Assembly (NCBI RefSeq): GCF_001949145.1
Contig: NW_019091611.1
Coordinates: forward strand, 159,172 to 223,171
Origin: Acanthaster planci
Taxonomy: Eukaryota > Echinodermata > Asteroidea > Valvatida > Acanthasteridae
Length of the DNA: 64,000 nucleotides
Direction: 5' to 3'
Shown here piece by piece: positions 46,868 to 56,466 of the stretch. Below the pieces are notes generated by a model. That model made no database searches, was not told the DNA's origin, and saw only the letters and a program-made list of their open reading frames with translations. Positions within the stretch are counted from its first letter, which is position 1; every line of letters begins with the position of its first letter. A program made the translations under genes and the position numbers.

Positions 46868-46985
46868 GCCTTGTGCGTTGTGCGATAGGGCAGCGGAAGT
46901 TACTGCTTGGTCACGCAGGCGTGGTCACAGCAGCACGACGGCTATAAAAGGCGCGCGCAGGCAAGGTTTAGTCGTCCTGATCAAG
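46868..46985 (+). promoter_or_regulatory. TATA-type core promoter
   Basis: GGCTATAAAAGGCGCGCGCA (TATA at 46943-46950) is followed about 25 bp later by GTTTAGTCGTCC, an initiator-like sequence. Upstream GC-rich DNA with GGTCACGCAGGCGTGGTCAC (direct GGTCAC pair) adds regulatory character. CTGAG|GTAAAG at 46995-47005 could be a donor of a 5' untranslated exon. Poly(A)-like AATAAA follows at 47367. The segment could be a gene promoter or the U3/R of an LTR. Confidence 0.5.
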
Positions 46986-47482
46986 GGCTGATCCTGAGGT
47001 AAAGGTTGAGAATCCTGTGCAAGGGTTAAAGTCACCTAGCCTAGTGTGACTGTGCCTATGTCCGAGTGGTGCGTGTGTTGTTGAGGGGCTCGGTATGTTG
47101 AGGGGCAAATTGGTGGTGCGGCATAGTTCCTTATAGGAGCTCGCGGTCGATGCAAGGGCGGATTGCTATCTCGTGACGTGAGTTGCGTGTAGCGCAGCCC
47201 TGACAATAAGCCCCGTAGACTTGCTGATTCAGCACTGGATTTCCTGATTCAGCATTGGATGCCCACAACTAATTGTGGTGTTCGCTGCTCTGGGTCCGGT
47301 CACGTATAATCACAGTCTCCCCGTCAATAGCTCCCTCTACTGGTGTATTGGTTGAGTGTGATGATGAATAAACCAGCCGCTTGTTAATTGTTGTATATAA
47401 GTCAGATGTCCAGGCCAAGCTTATTTCAAGTCAGGTCTGTCCGGGCTACGTCATTAAGTTTCGACCAGTCAGATTAGCCATC

Positions 47483-47635
47483 ATGTCGACTAAGACCGAC
47501 TTTCTTGGGGGACGGTATACTTCGATCCCAAAGGACTCGTCCCTAGCCGCTCAGGGACTCTCCGGCGTGCCGTCCGACGCGCCGCGCCTCGAGGAGCAGG
47601 GCGCCTTCGTCGGAGGGCGCGGCGTCACGATATAA
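47483..47635 (+). CDS. Small GC-rich ORF, 50 residues, unknown
   Basis: ATG 47483 (context GCCATCATGTC) opens MSTKTDFLGGRYTSIPKDSS and ends at TAA 47633-47635. Base composition changes sharply here to high GC with CG-rich third positions, unlike the surroundings. It lies about 510 bp downstream of the TATA promoter and just after GTATATAAGTC. I know no family. It could be a leader peptide or gag remnant of an LTR element, or a short host exon. Confidence 0.3.
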   Translation: MSTKTDFLGGRYTSIPKDSSLAAQGLSGVPSDAPRLEEQGAFVGGRGVTI

Positions 47636-47745
47636 TGGTTGCTATGTTTCCATCACGCATTCTTTTACATGGGCGTGGCGTGGCGGGAACCAGAGCAGCT
47701 TCGTTTAATGCATTGAGCTTTGCGCACGTGTTTTCACCAGGGTCC

Positions 47746-49108
47746 GGACAACTCGACCGTTGAGACAACTCGACCGTTGAAACAGCTCGACCGTCCGTGC
47801 GTAAAAGGGAGAGACAAGTCGACCGTTGAGACAAGTTGTCCTTTGAGACAAGTCGTCCGTTGGGACACTGTCCGTTCAGCCCTGTTGTCTACTGAGGCCA
47901 AGGTGTAAAATTATATACATGTATGCCTTAAGGATGGAATTTCATGTAGTAGATAGACAAGCTTAATTTCTGAGGAATTAATAAAAATGGTAGCTGTAGT
48001 AAGTCATTCTTTGCGCAATCAACCGATCTTGCACCCGCGCTGCACGTACACGTATATGGCCCGTATGCTTGAAATAAAAACCTACCTACTTGGTGTTGTC
48101 CTTCAGTTCTGCATTCTCAGACAGGTTTTTGTTTAAAGTGAAATGTAAACTTCTTCTTGAACAAAACTTGCTCTCAGAAAATTTTGGCCAGAAGTCTAAT
48201 TCGCACTTTGACATTTTGGAACGGTAGGGGAAAAATTAAGAATAGTCTAGGGCGATATATGTCCCTCCTGTGAGTGATCCCAACCCTTTTTTCATACTCA
48301 ACAGTCATATAAACTCTTGCATTTAATGTCTGTTTAATCAAAATGACTTTCAAAGTTGGCCAAAAACTGAACCCATATTGTTTCCTAGTTAGATCACGCA
48401 TTAAGTGCATGCACGCAATATACTTTGCAAACTCATCTCATTTCATTGTAGAAATGTATGTGATATAATGGGTCGTCAGCTGTGCGGCATGAAGTAGTAT
48501 TGTTGATGGCTCGTGTTGTGCAGCTGAAACAGTTGAGTCGAAATTTACACCAGATTCAATTTTTTAAAAAATCATTGGGATTCTTATTTATAAACCAAGA
48601 TTTCTATATTGAGGAATTTTTCTTAGAAAGTAAGCTTTTTACAATGGTTCTGGCTGAAAAAAGATTTCCGCTCTCGTGGTTACTCTCCAGAAACAGATCC
48701 AGAACGAGAAAAAGTGTCAGCACTTTCGTCGATCCGGTACGTCCGATTTAAAAGTTTAAAATTTGAAACTGATTTGGTGGTAACCGTGGTATTTCTACCA
48801 CAAAAGGTGGACGGTGACCACATTTCACTGGAATTTGAGGATTTCTGTAGAGTTGCAATCTGACTGAATAATTTCACTATCTCGAACTGGAAAAAAAGAC
48901 TATCATGTGAAGAGATCTCACTGGTCGAGTTGTCTCTCTGTCATAGTCGAGTTGTCCTAACGGGCGACTTGGCAAACCGGATCGAGTTGTCTCAACGATC
49001 GAGTTGTCTCAACGGTCGAGTTGTCTCAACGGTCGAGTTGTCTCAACGGTCGAGTTGTTTCCACGGTCGAGTTATCCGAAGTCGAGTGTGCAAACGGTCG
49101 AGTTGTCC
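47746..49108. mobile_element. Foldback-type element with inverted 17-bp tandem arrays
   Basis: The left end (47746-47880) has about seven copies of GACAACTCGACCGTTGA; the right end (48923-49108) has about ten copies of the exact inverse, CGGTCGAGTTGTCTCAA. Outermost sequences match as GGACAACTCGACCGTT. The 1.04-kb interior has no similarity to anything I know; its largest frame (48482-48751) is unremarkable. Arrays of short repeats forming the inverted termini are the hallmark of foldback elements. No target duplication was evident. Confidence 0.7.
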
Positions 49109-49369
49109 GACATCCTTTTCACCACTGCGACAGCAAAAAGTGAATGGAAACTCGTGAAATAACGGTTCTTTTTCAAAAATAGAAAATATAAGTAGAAAGA
49201 CATGTAAAAACAGCGTTTTATCGTGAGAAAAGGTTATTGAAAGATGTTTGTGAAGACAGAAAAGACATCAGATTTCAACTGGCCCACCGGACCACCAGTT
49301 TTATTAGATCATCTGGTCCGCCGACTTTTCTACAGGCCTCGTGCCAGCTGACCACCGTTAATTTCGACC
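49109..49369. other. No recognisable gene
   Basis: Short spacer between the foldback element and R2 copy 3. An inverted CTGGCCCACCGGACCACCAG motif near 49279 is noted. Confidence 0.4.
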
Positions 49370-49815
49370 GCTGAAGGGTGCACTCCACCAAATGGTTGTA
49401 TTTCTGTGCGCGAGCTTTTTAATATTTTGTGATTCCACGGGATTTTTGCAATAAGACAGGCCATAATCAGGAGGCATCATGGAAATATTTATACCAATCC
49501 CGAATTTAGGACTAATAGCTTCCAGTTCGGAGTATTTCTTTCACCAAAAGCCCCAAATTGCGGACCTATTTTGGATAGAGGCGGGAGGCTACATTCAGAA
49601 ATGAAAATTTTGGGGGTATCTTCGTTCAATGGCGAATAAAAGAAAATTCGTGGCTAACCCCCTTGAAATTGAAACGAAAAGTATTCTTCTGGCCATAGTC
49701 TTGAATTTCCAGTGAAAAAAAATGGAGGCTACCCTCTTCACGAGAGTCAACAGGTGGTGCTATTTCGGTCCGATTTTTCAGTGTTTTCGATGGGCGTGTA
49801 TTTGGTGTAGAGCAA
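49370..49815 (-). repeat. Dispersed repeat family R2, copy 3 (inverted)
   Basis: Inverse of about 14362-14815. AAGCCCCAAATTGCGGACCT and TTGAATTTCCAGTG match GGCCCGCAATTTGGGGCTTT and CACTGGAAATTCAA. It ends at GTAGAGCAACCCTTAA without the MITE found beside copy 1. Confidence 0.75.
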
Positions 49816-50446
49816 CCCTTAACGACAGTTTACCGCTTAAGTTTCTCGCTAAGGCTGTTTTCCAATACTCAACTTCGGCTCTGTCTCAGGCTTTAACTGT
49901 TTTTTTACAAGCTGATTTCGAAGTTGTAAGCGCAGTAATCAGTCTAATGGTGCCACAGAACATCAAATAAGATGCAAGAAAGCCCAAAATTACAGTAACC
50001 CTATGTAATTTAAACGCTTCAGGCCCACCAGGCTGAAATTGGCACGACATTCGGGCCGGATTTTTTGCTGGACGATATTTTTACAGCTGCAAGCAATCGT
50101 TCACGTATCCAGCTAGAAATTCTACGGAGGCCGATCACGGCAAAGCAGAAAGAGTAGTACGTGAAGGAGAATTTCAGATCAGCTTTACCCTCCTATACCT
50201 ACCCGACCCCCCTCAACCGGGACTTTCCCCTTCCCTCCAGACCTCTTCCCAATTCCCTGGGGCTCTTCTCAACCCCAGGATTTCTCTCAACCCCGGAAAA
50301 AGATCGCCAGGCGACGACATCGCAAAAAAAAAAACGGCCTAGATTTCCCCAATTCCCCTCCAGGGGAAAAAAACATTTTACCTGAATCCGAAGAATGAGG
50401 CTTCAATAAAAATTGAAATTAAATGTATAATTACCTATATGAAGAC
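49816..50446. other. Spacer with pyrimidine-rich tract
   Basis: 50185-50300 is unusually C-rich (CTTTCCCCTTCCCTCCAG, CTCTTCTCAACCCC). It lies immediately before the Polinton fragment below and could be the outer part of its terminal repeat, but it does not match the end of element A. No gene. Confidence 0.35.
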
Positions 50447-51370
50447 ATGAATATTCCAACAAAACCGCAACGTTGCCCTGTCTCATCGGGTTTTAATCGA
50501 TTTAAACAATCTTTTTTATCCGACTTTGTTAAACAACATAACATTCCATTACCTCCACTAGCTAAACGCAAACAACATATGTTACGTGCTGACAAGCACA
50601 CCCGGACGCACGACAGAGAAAAGACAAACTAACAGAAAATGATATAGACAATACATGACGAGGGAGGGAACAAACGTAGAATTTTGGTACTTCGGAGAAC
50701 TGGCAATGGACAGATGCATCAGGCAGGTATTAATTTACGAACAAGTAACAATCATTTATTAAATAAATAGATCGAGCAAAAAGAACTGACGACAAACTAT
50801 TACATACAAGGGACATGTATAACATGAAAACCCAATATTCGGCCGAATACAATGAAATTATTGTGAGCTCACGGAACTAAGAATGGGGTCAGGCCGGGCT
50901 CTCAGTCAGGCACTTAACACATACCAAGCTCGAGTTAATACGAGCAATTCAAGCGAGCCAACAGAAATTCAAAATCTTGCAAGACAGTCGCATCATCAGC
51001 TTTTAAAAATAGCCCAAGACAACGACATCCCCTTTACAGCCACTGGCGCAAAGGGTAACTTATTACGAAAAGACCTCATCAACGCGATTAAAGCTTACAC
51101 TAAACAGGAATCTATCGCAGAGGTAAAAATGCCAAGAATAAAACGCTTACAAGGTAACTACAGAAATTGGGAACTGAAGCCTGTTGGTCGAGTTTAAAGA
51201 GATTAAAAGCTTAAAATAGAAAAACCTGAAGAAACTAACGTCGGTGTTTTCACGTTTACGAGTAAAAGCAACACGGTGATTTCTGAACTTGAGGTTAAAA
51301 ATGCCTTAAAACAACAAATAGCCTAACATCTTGAAGACGTAGCTCACGAACAGAGGCTCCGGAAGGGTAT
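50447..51370 (+). pseudogene. DNA polymerase B N-terminal fragment of a third, A-like Polinton
   Basis: Begins at ATG 50447 with FNRFKQSFLSDFVKQHNIPL, paralleling FSRFKKAFLADFVKQYIIPL of element A. After an unrelated insertion (~50578-50930) it continues ARQSHHQLLKIAQDNDIPFT, LRKDLINAIKAYTK and IKRLQGNYRNWELKP, matching the same region of A. It then continues across a deletion and frame change with VGVFTFTSKSNTVI and ends near 51370. Only the first ~200 residues of the polymerase are present. Orientation is opposite to A. The exonuclease and polymerase domains are gone. Confidence 0.75.
50578..50930. mobile_element. Insertion within the third Polinton fragment
   Basis: About 350 bp of noncoding DNA separates two pieces that are contiguous in element A. 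I see no terminal inverted repeats or target duplication, so its type is open. It contains ATTTATTAAATAAATAGATC and an inverted CGGCCGAATA motif. Confidence 0.4.
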
Positions 51371-51394
51371 TTGACAAAGTCGTCGGTGGTGGGG

Positions 51395-51545
51395 TGGGGA
51401 CGGTTTGGTACACTTTTTATAGTACACTTTTTATAGTACACTTATTTATGGTACACTTTTTATGGTACATTTATTTATGGTACACTATTTATGGTACACT
51501 GTTTATAGCACAATAGTTACGGTCCAATGTTTAGGGTACACGTTG
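51395..51545. repeat. Short tandem repeat, ~17-bp unit (GGTACACTTTTTATA)
   Basis: About nine degenerate copies of GTACACTTTTTATAG / GGTACACTTATTTATG, immediately outside the Polinton B subterminal array. Confidence 0.85.
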
Positions 51546-51570
51546 ACCCAAAATCTTAAAATGTTCCCCA

Positions 51571-51902
51571 ACACAATAGACCCATGGCCTGGCAGGAGGT
51601 AAGTAACATTACACAATAGACCGTGGGCCGACCGTGAGGCGCCAAAAGTGAATTAAAGGATAAGAGTCCTTAATCTCTACACAACAGTCCGATGGTTGAC
51701 AGTGAGGCTTCAAAAGCAATTAACGGATGGGGAGTACTAATCGTAACATAATGATCCGTTGACGGGCCGTTTGGCACGTAAATGTTTGTGATCGCGATAC
51801 AATAGAGGTTGGTCGACCGGGAGGTCCGGAAGTAATCTGGAAGATATGAGTCATAATCCCTAGACAAAAGTACCAGGCAGCGGCTCCACATTAAACATCC
51901 CT
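51571..51902. repeat. Degenerate ~67-bp array running into the Polinton B terminus
   Basis: Units start ACACAATAGACC (51571, 51611), ACACAACAGTCC (51679), ACATAATGATCC (51746), ATACAATAGAGG (51797), AGACAAAAGTACC (51862). The element terminus AGACAAAGAGACC (51903) is the next unit in register. Each unit ends AATCNCT-like. This suggests the array is the outer part of the terminal repeat. Confidence 0.6.
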
Positions 51903-52230
51903 AGACAAAGAGACCGGACAGTATAGTAGGGAGTGCGACGTAGCAACTCTGTGTCGTAAAACATCTACCAAGAAATACACAATTGTCAAACCTACGAAGA
52001 ACTGGGTCTCATTCTCGAGACGTTTCAACTCAACGAAGAGGAGAGGGCGTACGCTCTTCACAAGTTGTGCGAGCTGAGTGCGGGTCACGATGACGACGTA
52101 CCGCATCAACACGGGCACGCTGGCACCAACAATGACGTTCACTCAGATGATGAGGGGATCCGTAGGCAAAATTTGAGGAGGCTTGCGAATGGACGGAGTA
52201 GCGGGCGAGGTGGGCGATGAAGAACTAACG
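51903..52230. repeat. Left terminal repeat of Polinton B
   Basis: Matches 60061-60380 and the inverse of 63665-63994, but lacks about 55 bp between GTCGTAAAA and ATCTACCAAG. That segment holds the TATA box, initiator and ATG in the other two copies. Confidence 0.8.
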
Positions 52231-52761
52231 CAAGAGGAGGACGGGAAGAACCAGCCATCCAGGAAGAGAATTGGTACTGAGCCGACTCCCCCGCCTAGCT
52301 CTGCTCCCCCGCCCAGCCTGGCTCCCGCTCCCGTCGCCCCGGCGCAGAATCCACCCGTCCTCCCGCCCAGTGACGACGACCTCTTCATACAGGCAACCAT
52401 GCTATGGTATGTACACGTGGCTGTGTTTTTGAAATCCACGTTCTCTGTATAGGCCTATATTCGGAATAAATGCTACGGGTGCGAGGTGGATCACCCGTCG
52501 CAAACACAGCACAGCTGCATCACAGAAGACAGAAAAACTTTATTAGATTGGTACATGAATGACATGGTGGAGGATTTGATTGAAAACAGATATGAGGAAG
52601 TATTTAACCAGTGGTTAGAGAAATTTGATCATAATGCAGAACTGCAACACCTTTACAGGCACCGAGACATGGCCATACTGGACTTATGCAGTTTTCTCTG
52701 CATCGAAACTCTGGAAGAAGATAAGTTGAACGTTATGAAACAATTTGTTTTGCATGACTAG
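51963..52761 (+). pseudogene. Left terminal gene: TIR leader, Pro-rich linker and Cys/His motif
   Basis: The reading starts inside the TIR (IYQEIHNCQTYEELGLILET) without its ATG. It continues through an acidic, His-rich stretch, shifts frame near 52175 into GDEELTQEEDGKNQPSRKR, a Pro/Ala linker (PPPSSAPPPSLAPAPV) and ATMLWYVHV, and hits TAG at 52450-52452. The next codons are in frame and continue YIRNKCYGCEVDHPSQTQH, a CxxC...H motif I associate with Polinton terminal proteins, then a helical, acidic C-terminus (stop 52761). The TAG could be a nonsense mutation or lie at the 3' end of a 42-bp GT...AG mini-intron (52411-52452). Function unknown. Confidence 0.55.
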
Positions 52762-53275
52762 GGTTTCTTCAGGGATGTCGTCACAAGGTTTCTCTTGTTC
52801 ACTTCGGTTTTGGTGTATTTTTTTCTTTGTATTAAATTTTATAGTTACTCTTTTCAACTGTTGTATAGGTAAAGTTTGAACGTAGCTATAATTTTTTGGT
52901 TTAAAAGGTGTTGTTTGAAATAAATTGGTTGTGGTTGTACTTTGGAATTCTTGACCCTTCTGCGTTGTTTTATAAGTGTTTGTATTTTTTAGGGTTTAAA
53001 CTTAAATAAATAATGGGAATGGACAAATAAATGATGATGAATAATAAAGGAAATAGACAAATAAATGATAATGATAAAGAAAGGAAATATAGACAAATGA
53101 AAATGACAAAAGAAATAGATAAATAAGTTATTTTAAAAAATGAAGTGAGGGAAATATGTTTAAATAAAGCGATACTTAAAAATAAAACAGAGGTAATAAC
53201 TTCGCTGTGGGTATTAAAGGGGGGTAAATTATATCCAGCAGTCATTTCAAACTTTAACTTCGACGAGGCAGGATC
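52762..53275. other. AT-rich spacer with AAATAGACAAATAAATGA words
   Basis: Intergenic region between the left terminal gene and the integrase. 53010-53140 repeats GGAAATAGACAAATAAATGA-like words about six times. It may carry poly(A) signals (AATAAA) for the gene upstream and a promoter for the integrase. Confidence 0.45.
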
Positions 53276-54336
53276 ATGGAAAAGTACCTAAAGTCTCCCT
53301 TTTATGACATTCGACGGGAAAGTGGTCTGAGCAGCGTAAACAGGCTGTATCGCGCCGCCAAGCAAGACGGAAAGTACAAGATTACACGAAAGCAAATTCA
53401 AGACTTTCTTCGAGGACAAGACGCTTACACGCTCCATAAACCAGCCAGAAAAAATATCCCAGAAATAGAATGATGGGCGTGGGTCGGGATGAAATCCATC
53501 AATTAGATCTGGTAGATGTATTTAATTTATCCAAATACAATAGAGGCTATAGATACTTGCCGACTTGGGTCGACGTGTTTTCCAAATACGCCTGGGTTAT
53601 TCCGTTAGAAAATAAATCGAGCAAGGCCCTGGGGAATGCTTTCAAGGCCAATGTCAGATCTAGCGGCAGACCTCCCGTGATGATACACACGGATAAAGGC
53701 AGTAAATTTACCAACCGTCCGTTCCAAGAAATGCTCAAAACGCAAGGGACACATTTCTATACGACCAACAGCGAGGTCAAAGCATCCGTCGTGGAGAGAT
53801 TCAACCGCACGCTCAAGTCTCGCATGTGGCGGTACTTTACGTGGAAAACCACGTTGAAATACATCGACGTCTTGGGGCCACTGGTGAAGGCCTTCAACCA
53901 TTTGCACCACTGTACCATTGGAATGAAGCCCGCGGAAGTCACCGGTGCGAATGAAAGCGTTGTTTGGAAACGTCTGTTGCGCCGCCCAAGCCACCCGCTA
54001 AATTCGGTTTAAAGTGGGAGATAACGTTCGAGTCAGTAAACGGCGGCTGACCTTTGAAAAGTCCTACCTCCCATCCTGGCCCGAGGAGATATCTACAACA
54101 GCCAAACGCAGTGGGCGGCAAACAAGACCTGTGTACGCATTAAAAGATTATAACGGTGAAACTATTCGCGGTTCGTTTTACGAGGAAGAATTGCAAAAGG
54201 TGCAAAAGCCGATGATCTGTACCGAGTGGAGAAAGTGATTCGAAAGTGGAGGAGAAAGGGAAAGACCGAGTATTTCTTTAAATGGTTGGGGTATCCTTCG
54301 TCGTTCAACAGTTGGGTGACGGACCTGCAGTCGTAA
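53276..54336 (+). pseudogene. Polinton retroviral-like integrase with chromodomain
   Basis: ATG 53276 opens MEKYLKSPFYDIRRESGLSS, an N-terminal region with QDFLRGQDAYTLHKP. The rve core (53470-54012) has its first Asp in HQLDLVDVF, the second in MIHTDKGSKF and the Glu in ASVVERFNRTLK, so the DDE triad is intact. GMKPAEVTG follows, then an SH3-like segment (GDNVRVSKRRLTFEK) and a C-terminal chromodomain (YRVEKVIRKW, EYFFKWLGYPSS, SWVTDLQS). Frame changes occur near 53470, 54010 and 54230. It would join the element to target DNA; the chromodomain would steer it to chromatin. Confidence 0.9.
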
Positions 54337-54346
54337 GGACGCAACC

Positions 54347-55107
54347 ATGGCTTCGTCTTCTACTCAATTTACGTCTCGCTGCCCAGTAATTTACCCATGT
54401 CATTGTACCCGAACCAATACCCTGTCCAATTATACCACGCACCTGGTCAAGCCAATTAATCTGACCGGAAACTGGGAGGTTGCCCTGACCGAGATCCATT
54501 ATCCTTTTACGTGGTACAATATAACAGATGACAACGATTCGTTCGCGTACAGCAAACGCGGCCGAGTGCAAACGCGCGCTAGAATATCGCACGGCTTTTA
54601 CACTTCCGTGCAGGAAATCATATATGCCATCAACGGCGAAATGACGGACGCGGCTAAACGTAATATCGTCATCACCTTGGATAGGTACACGGGAAGAGTA
54701 AAAATAGAAGTCCGAGAGGGGGTGTACATTTATTTTGACGATTATTTGTATCGCGTATTGGGATTAAAATACAAGAAAGTGGCGAAAACCTGGAAGGGCA
54801 TTTACCCGTGGATGTGAATGGAGGATTCTACGGTATGTACGTGTACTGCGACATTGCCGAAAACCAACTGGTGGGAGACGTTAGCGCGCCCTTACTGAGA
54901 ATCGTCCCCGTGCAAAAGTCTGGTGTCACTCAGGGCGATGTCATCGCTCACACCTTCAGCGCGCCCCATTACGTGCCCGTCAAACGAAAACACTTTGAGA
55001 CGATTCAGGTGGATATAAGGACCGACACGGGAGAGAAAGTGCCATTCCAACACGGGAAACTCACCATTACGCTTCATTTTCGCAAAAGTCGTCCCTCTTT
55101 GTTTTGA
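54347..55107 (+). pseudogene. Penton-like minor capsid protein (single jelly-roll)
   Basis: Two frames overlapping at 54808-54817 make one gene of about 252 codons. The first has MASSSTQFTSRCPVIYPCHC, GNWEVALTEIHYPFTWYNIT and a strand-rich body. The second has YGMYVYCDIAENQLVGDVSA, LLRIVPV, TFSAPHYVPVKRKHFETIQV and DIRTDTGEKVPFQHGKLTI. This is the conserved C-terminal pattern of Polinton penton proteins, which form the capsid vertices. A single frameshift near 54800 breaks it. It starts 11 bp after the integrase stop. Confidence 0.8.
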
Positions 55108-55113
55108 GCCGTC

Positions 55114-55503
55114 ATGGTGGACTACGTGAAATATTACAAAAATCAGGCGGGGGGCGGGGATTATTATTTCAGAGGTGCCCCCGTTCAGAAGGGATACGGA
55201 CTGGGCAATATTTTGGGAGGACTGTTTAGATCCGCTTTACCGATGATAGGCAAGGAGGCCTTGAAGACCGGGGTAGGAATCGTCGCCGATACTCTCGACG
55301 GACAGAATGTCAAGACGGCCGCGAAGAAACGGGTGAAACAGGCTGGAAAGAAGATGAAGTCAAAAGTCATGCAGCGACACCCCGAGCAATCCGCCTCCCA
55401 AGAGAAAGGTTTAAAAAGGAAAGCACCCGGTGCGTCGGGCAGAAAGGCTCGGAGCAAGCGACCGAAGAGGACCACCGACATTTGGATTTGGCGCACACCC
55501 TGA
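55114..55503 (+). CDS. pVI/pX-like basic virion protein, possibly with altered C-terminus
   Basis: Begins VDYVKYYKNQAGGGDYYFRG and APVQKGYGLGNILGGLF, the conserved N-terminal block of the Polinton minor virion protein between penton and major capsid genes. It has a glycine/hydrophobic amphipathic segment (ALKTGVGIVADTLDGQNVKT) and a long Lys/Arg-rich tail, fitting DNA or capsid-interior binding. The frame is intact for 129 codons. The last residues (TTDIWIWRTP) run into major-capsid sequence read in the wrong frame, so the natural end is lost in a deletion. It starts 6 bp after the penton stop. Confidence 0.7.
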   Translation: MVDYVKYYKNQAGGGDYYFRGAPVQKGYGLGNILGGLFRSALPMIGKEALKTGVGIVADTLDGQNVKTAAKKRVKQAGKKMKSKVMQRHPEQSASQEKGLKRKAPGASGRKARSKRPKRTTDIWIWRTP

Positions 55504-56466
55504 TCAACGTCAAAGTTAAAGTGGTCAATGAAAATGGCGCCGACCTGGGCGAGGGTGTTCCTGTCGCTCCCGTCAATCTACTGCTTCACTGCCTGTTCTC
55601 CGAAGTGGATGTCACGCTCAACGACAAACTCGTCTCGTCTTCCTCCAACACGTACTCATACTGAGCCATGCTGGAAACCCTGCTCACTTACGGACCACCG
55701 GCCAAGGCATCGCAGTTTACAGCCGCCCTGTTTTACAAAGATACGGCGGGAAAAATGGACTTGGACGATCCAACCGCGGAAGAAAATTTCAACGAGGGAT
55801 TAAGGCGGAGATACAAAGTGTCGAAGGAGAGCTGTATTATCGATATGTTGGGACTGATTCACGAAGACATATTTTTTCAAGGTAGGTTTTTACTGAACGG
55901 CGTCAACCTGTTTCTGTTTAATGGCGGCTTTACCAGACACTCACTACAAAGTAAAGATTATGGAAGCTTCTCTGTACGCGAGAAACGTGGTCGTCAGTCC
56001 CACCGTGGCTGTAGTGCATGCCAAAACCCTACAGAGTACTACGGCCAAATACCCGCTGCGTAGAGTGGAGGGAAAGACGTTTTCTGTCCCGCAAGGAAAT
56101 CAATCTTTTACCCGCGAAAATCTGTTCCTGGGGCAGATCCCCCGGCGCGTGGTGATTGGCATGGTGGATAACGCGGCCTTCAACGGCGGCTATCATAAAA
56201 ACCCCAAAAACTTTAAACATTACGGTCTAAATTACCTGGGGCTGTACGTGGATAACGAACAGACCCCATGGCGACCTCTTCAACCAAAGTTTCCGGCAAA
56301 GACGAAGCGTACATGATGTCCTATCAGACTTTGTATTCCGGTATAAATACCCTGTTTCGAGACAAGGGCAATCAGATGAACAAAGAAGACTATTAGTCGG
56401 AATACTCCCTCTTTGCCTTCGATCTGTCTCCGGACTTGTCGAGCGGGTCTCATTTCAACCTGGTCA
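55476..56466 (+). pseudogene. Major capsid protein (double jelly-roll), deleted at both ends
   Basis: Starts mid-protein near 55476 (LAHTLINVKVKVVNENGADL). It continues LLLHCLFSEVDVTLNDKLVS with TYSY, then TGA at 55662 where Arg is usual (a CGA-to-TGA change), then METLL-type text (MLETLLTYGPPAKASQFTA). A frame change near 55920 leads to YKVKIMEASLYARNVVVSPT, RRVVIGMVDNAAFNGGYHKN and HYGLNYLGLYVDNEQ. Another change near 56290 leads to MSYQTLYSGINTLF, and after a TAG at 56394 FAFDLSPDLSSGSHFNLVKT. It ends abruptly near 56466 at the protease. Both the first ~60 residues and the final strands are missing relative to the family. Confidence 0.8.

Noticed and set aside
47746-47880. Regular short repeats resembling a CRISPR array.
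   Set aside because: There are no unique spacers of constant length, an inverted partner array lies 1 kb away, and the context is an animal genome; a foldback element explains it.
53547-53994. Minus-strand frames antisense to the integrase (up to 129 codons).
   Set aside because: They lie over the clear DDE integrase and have no independent support.
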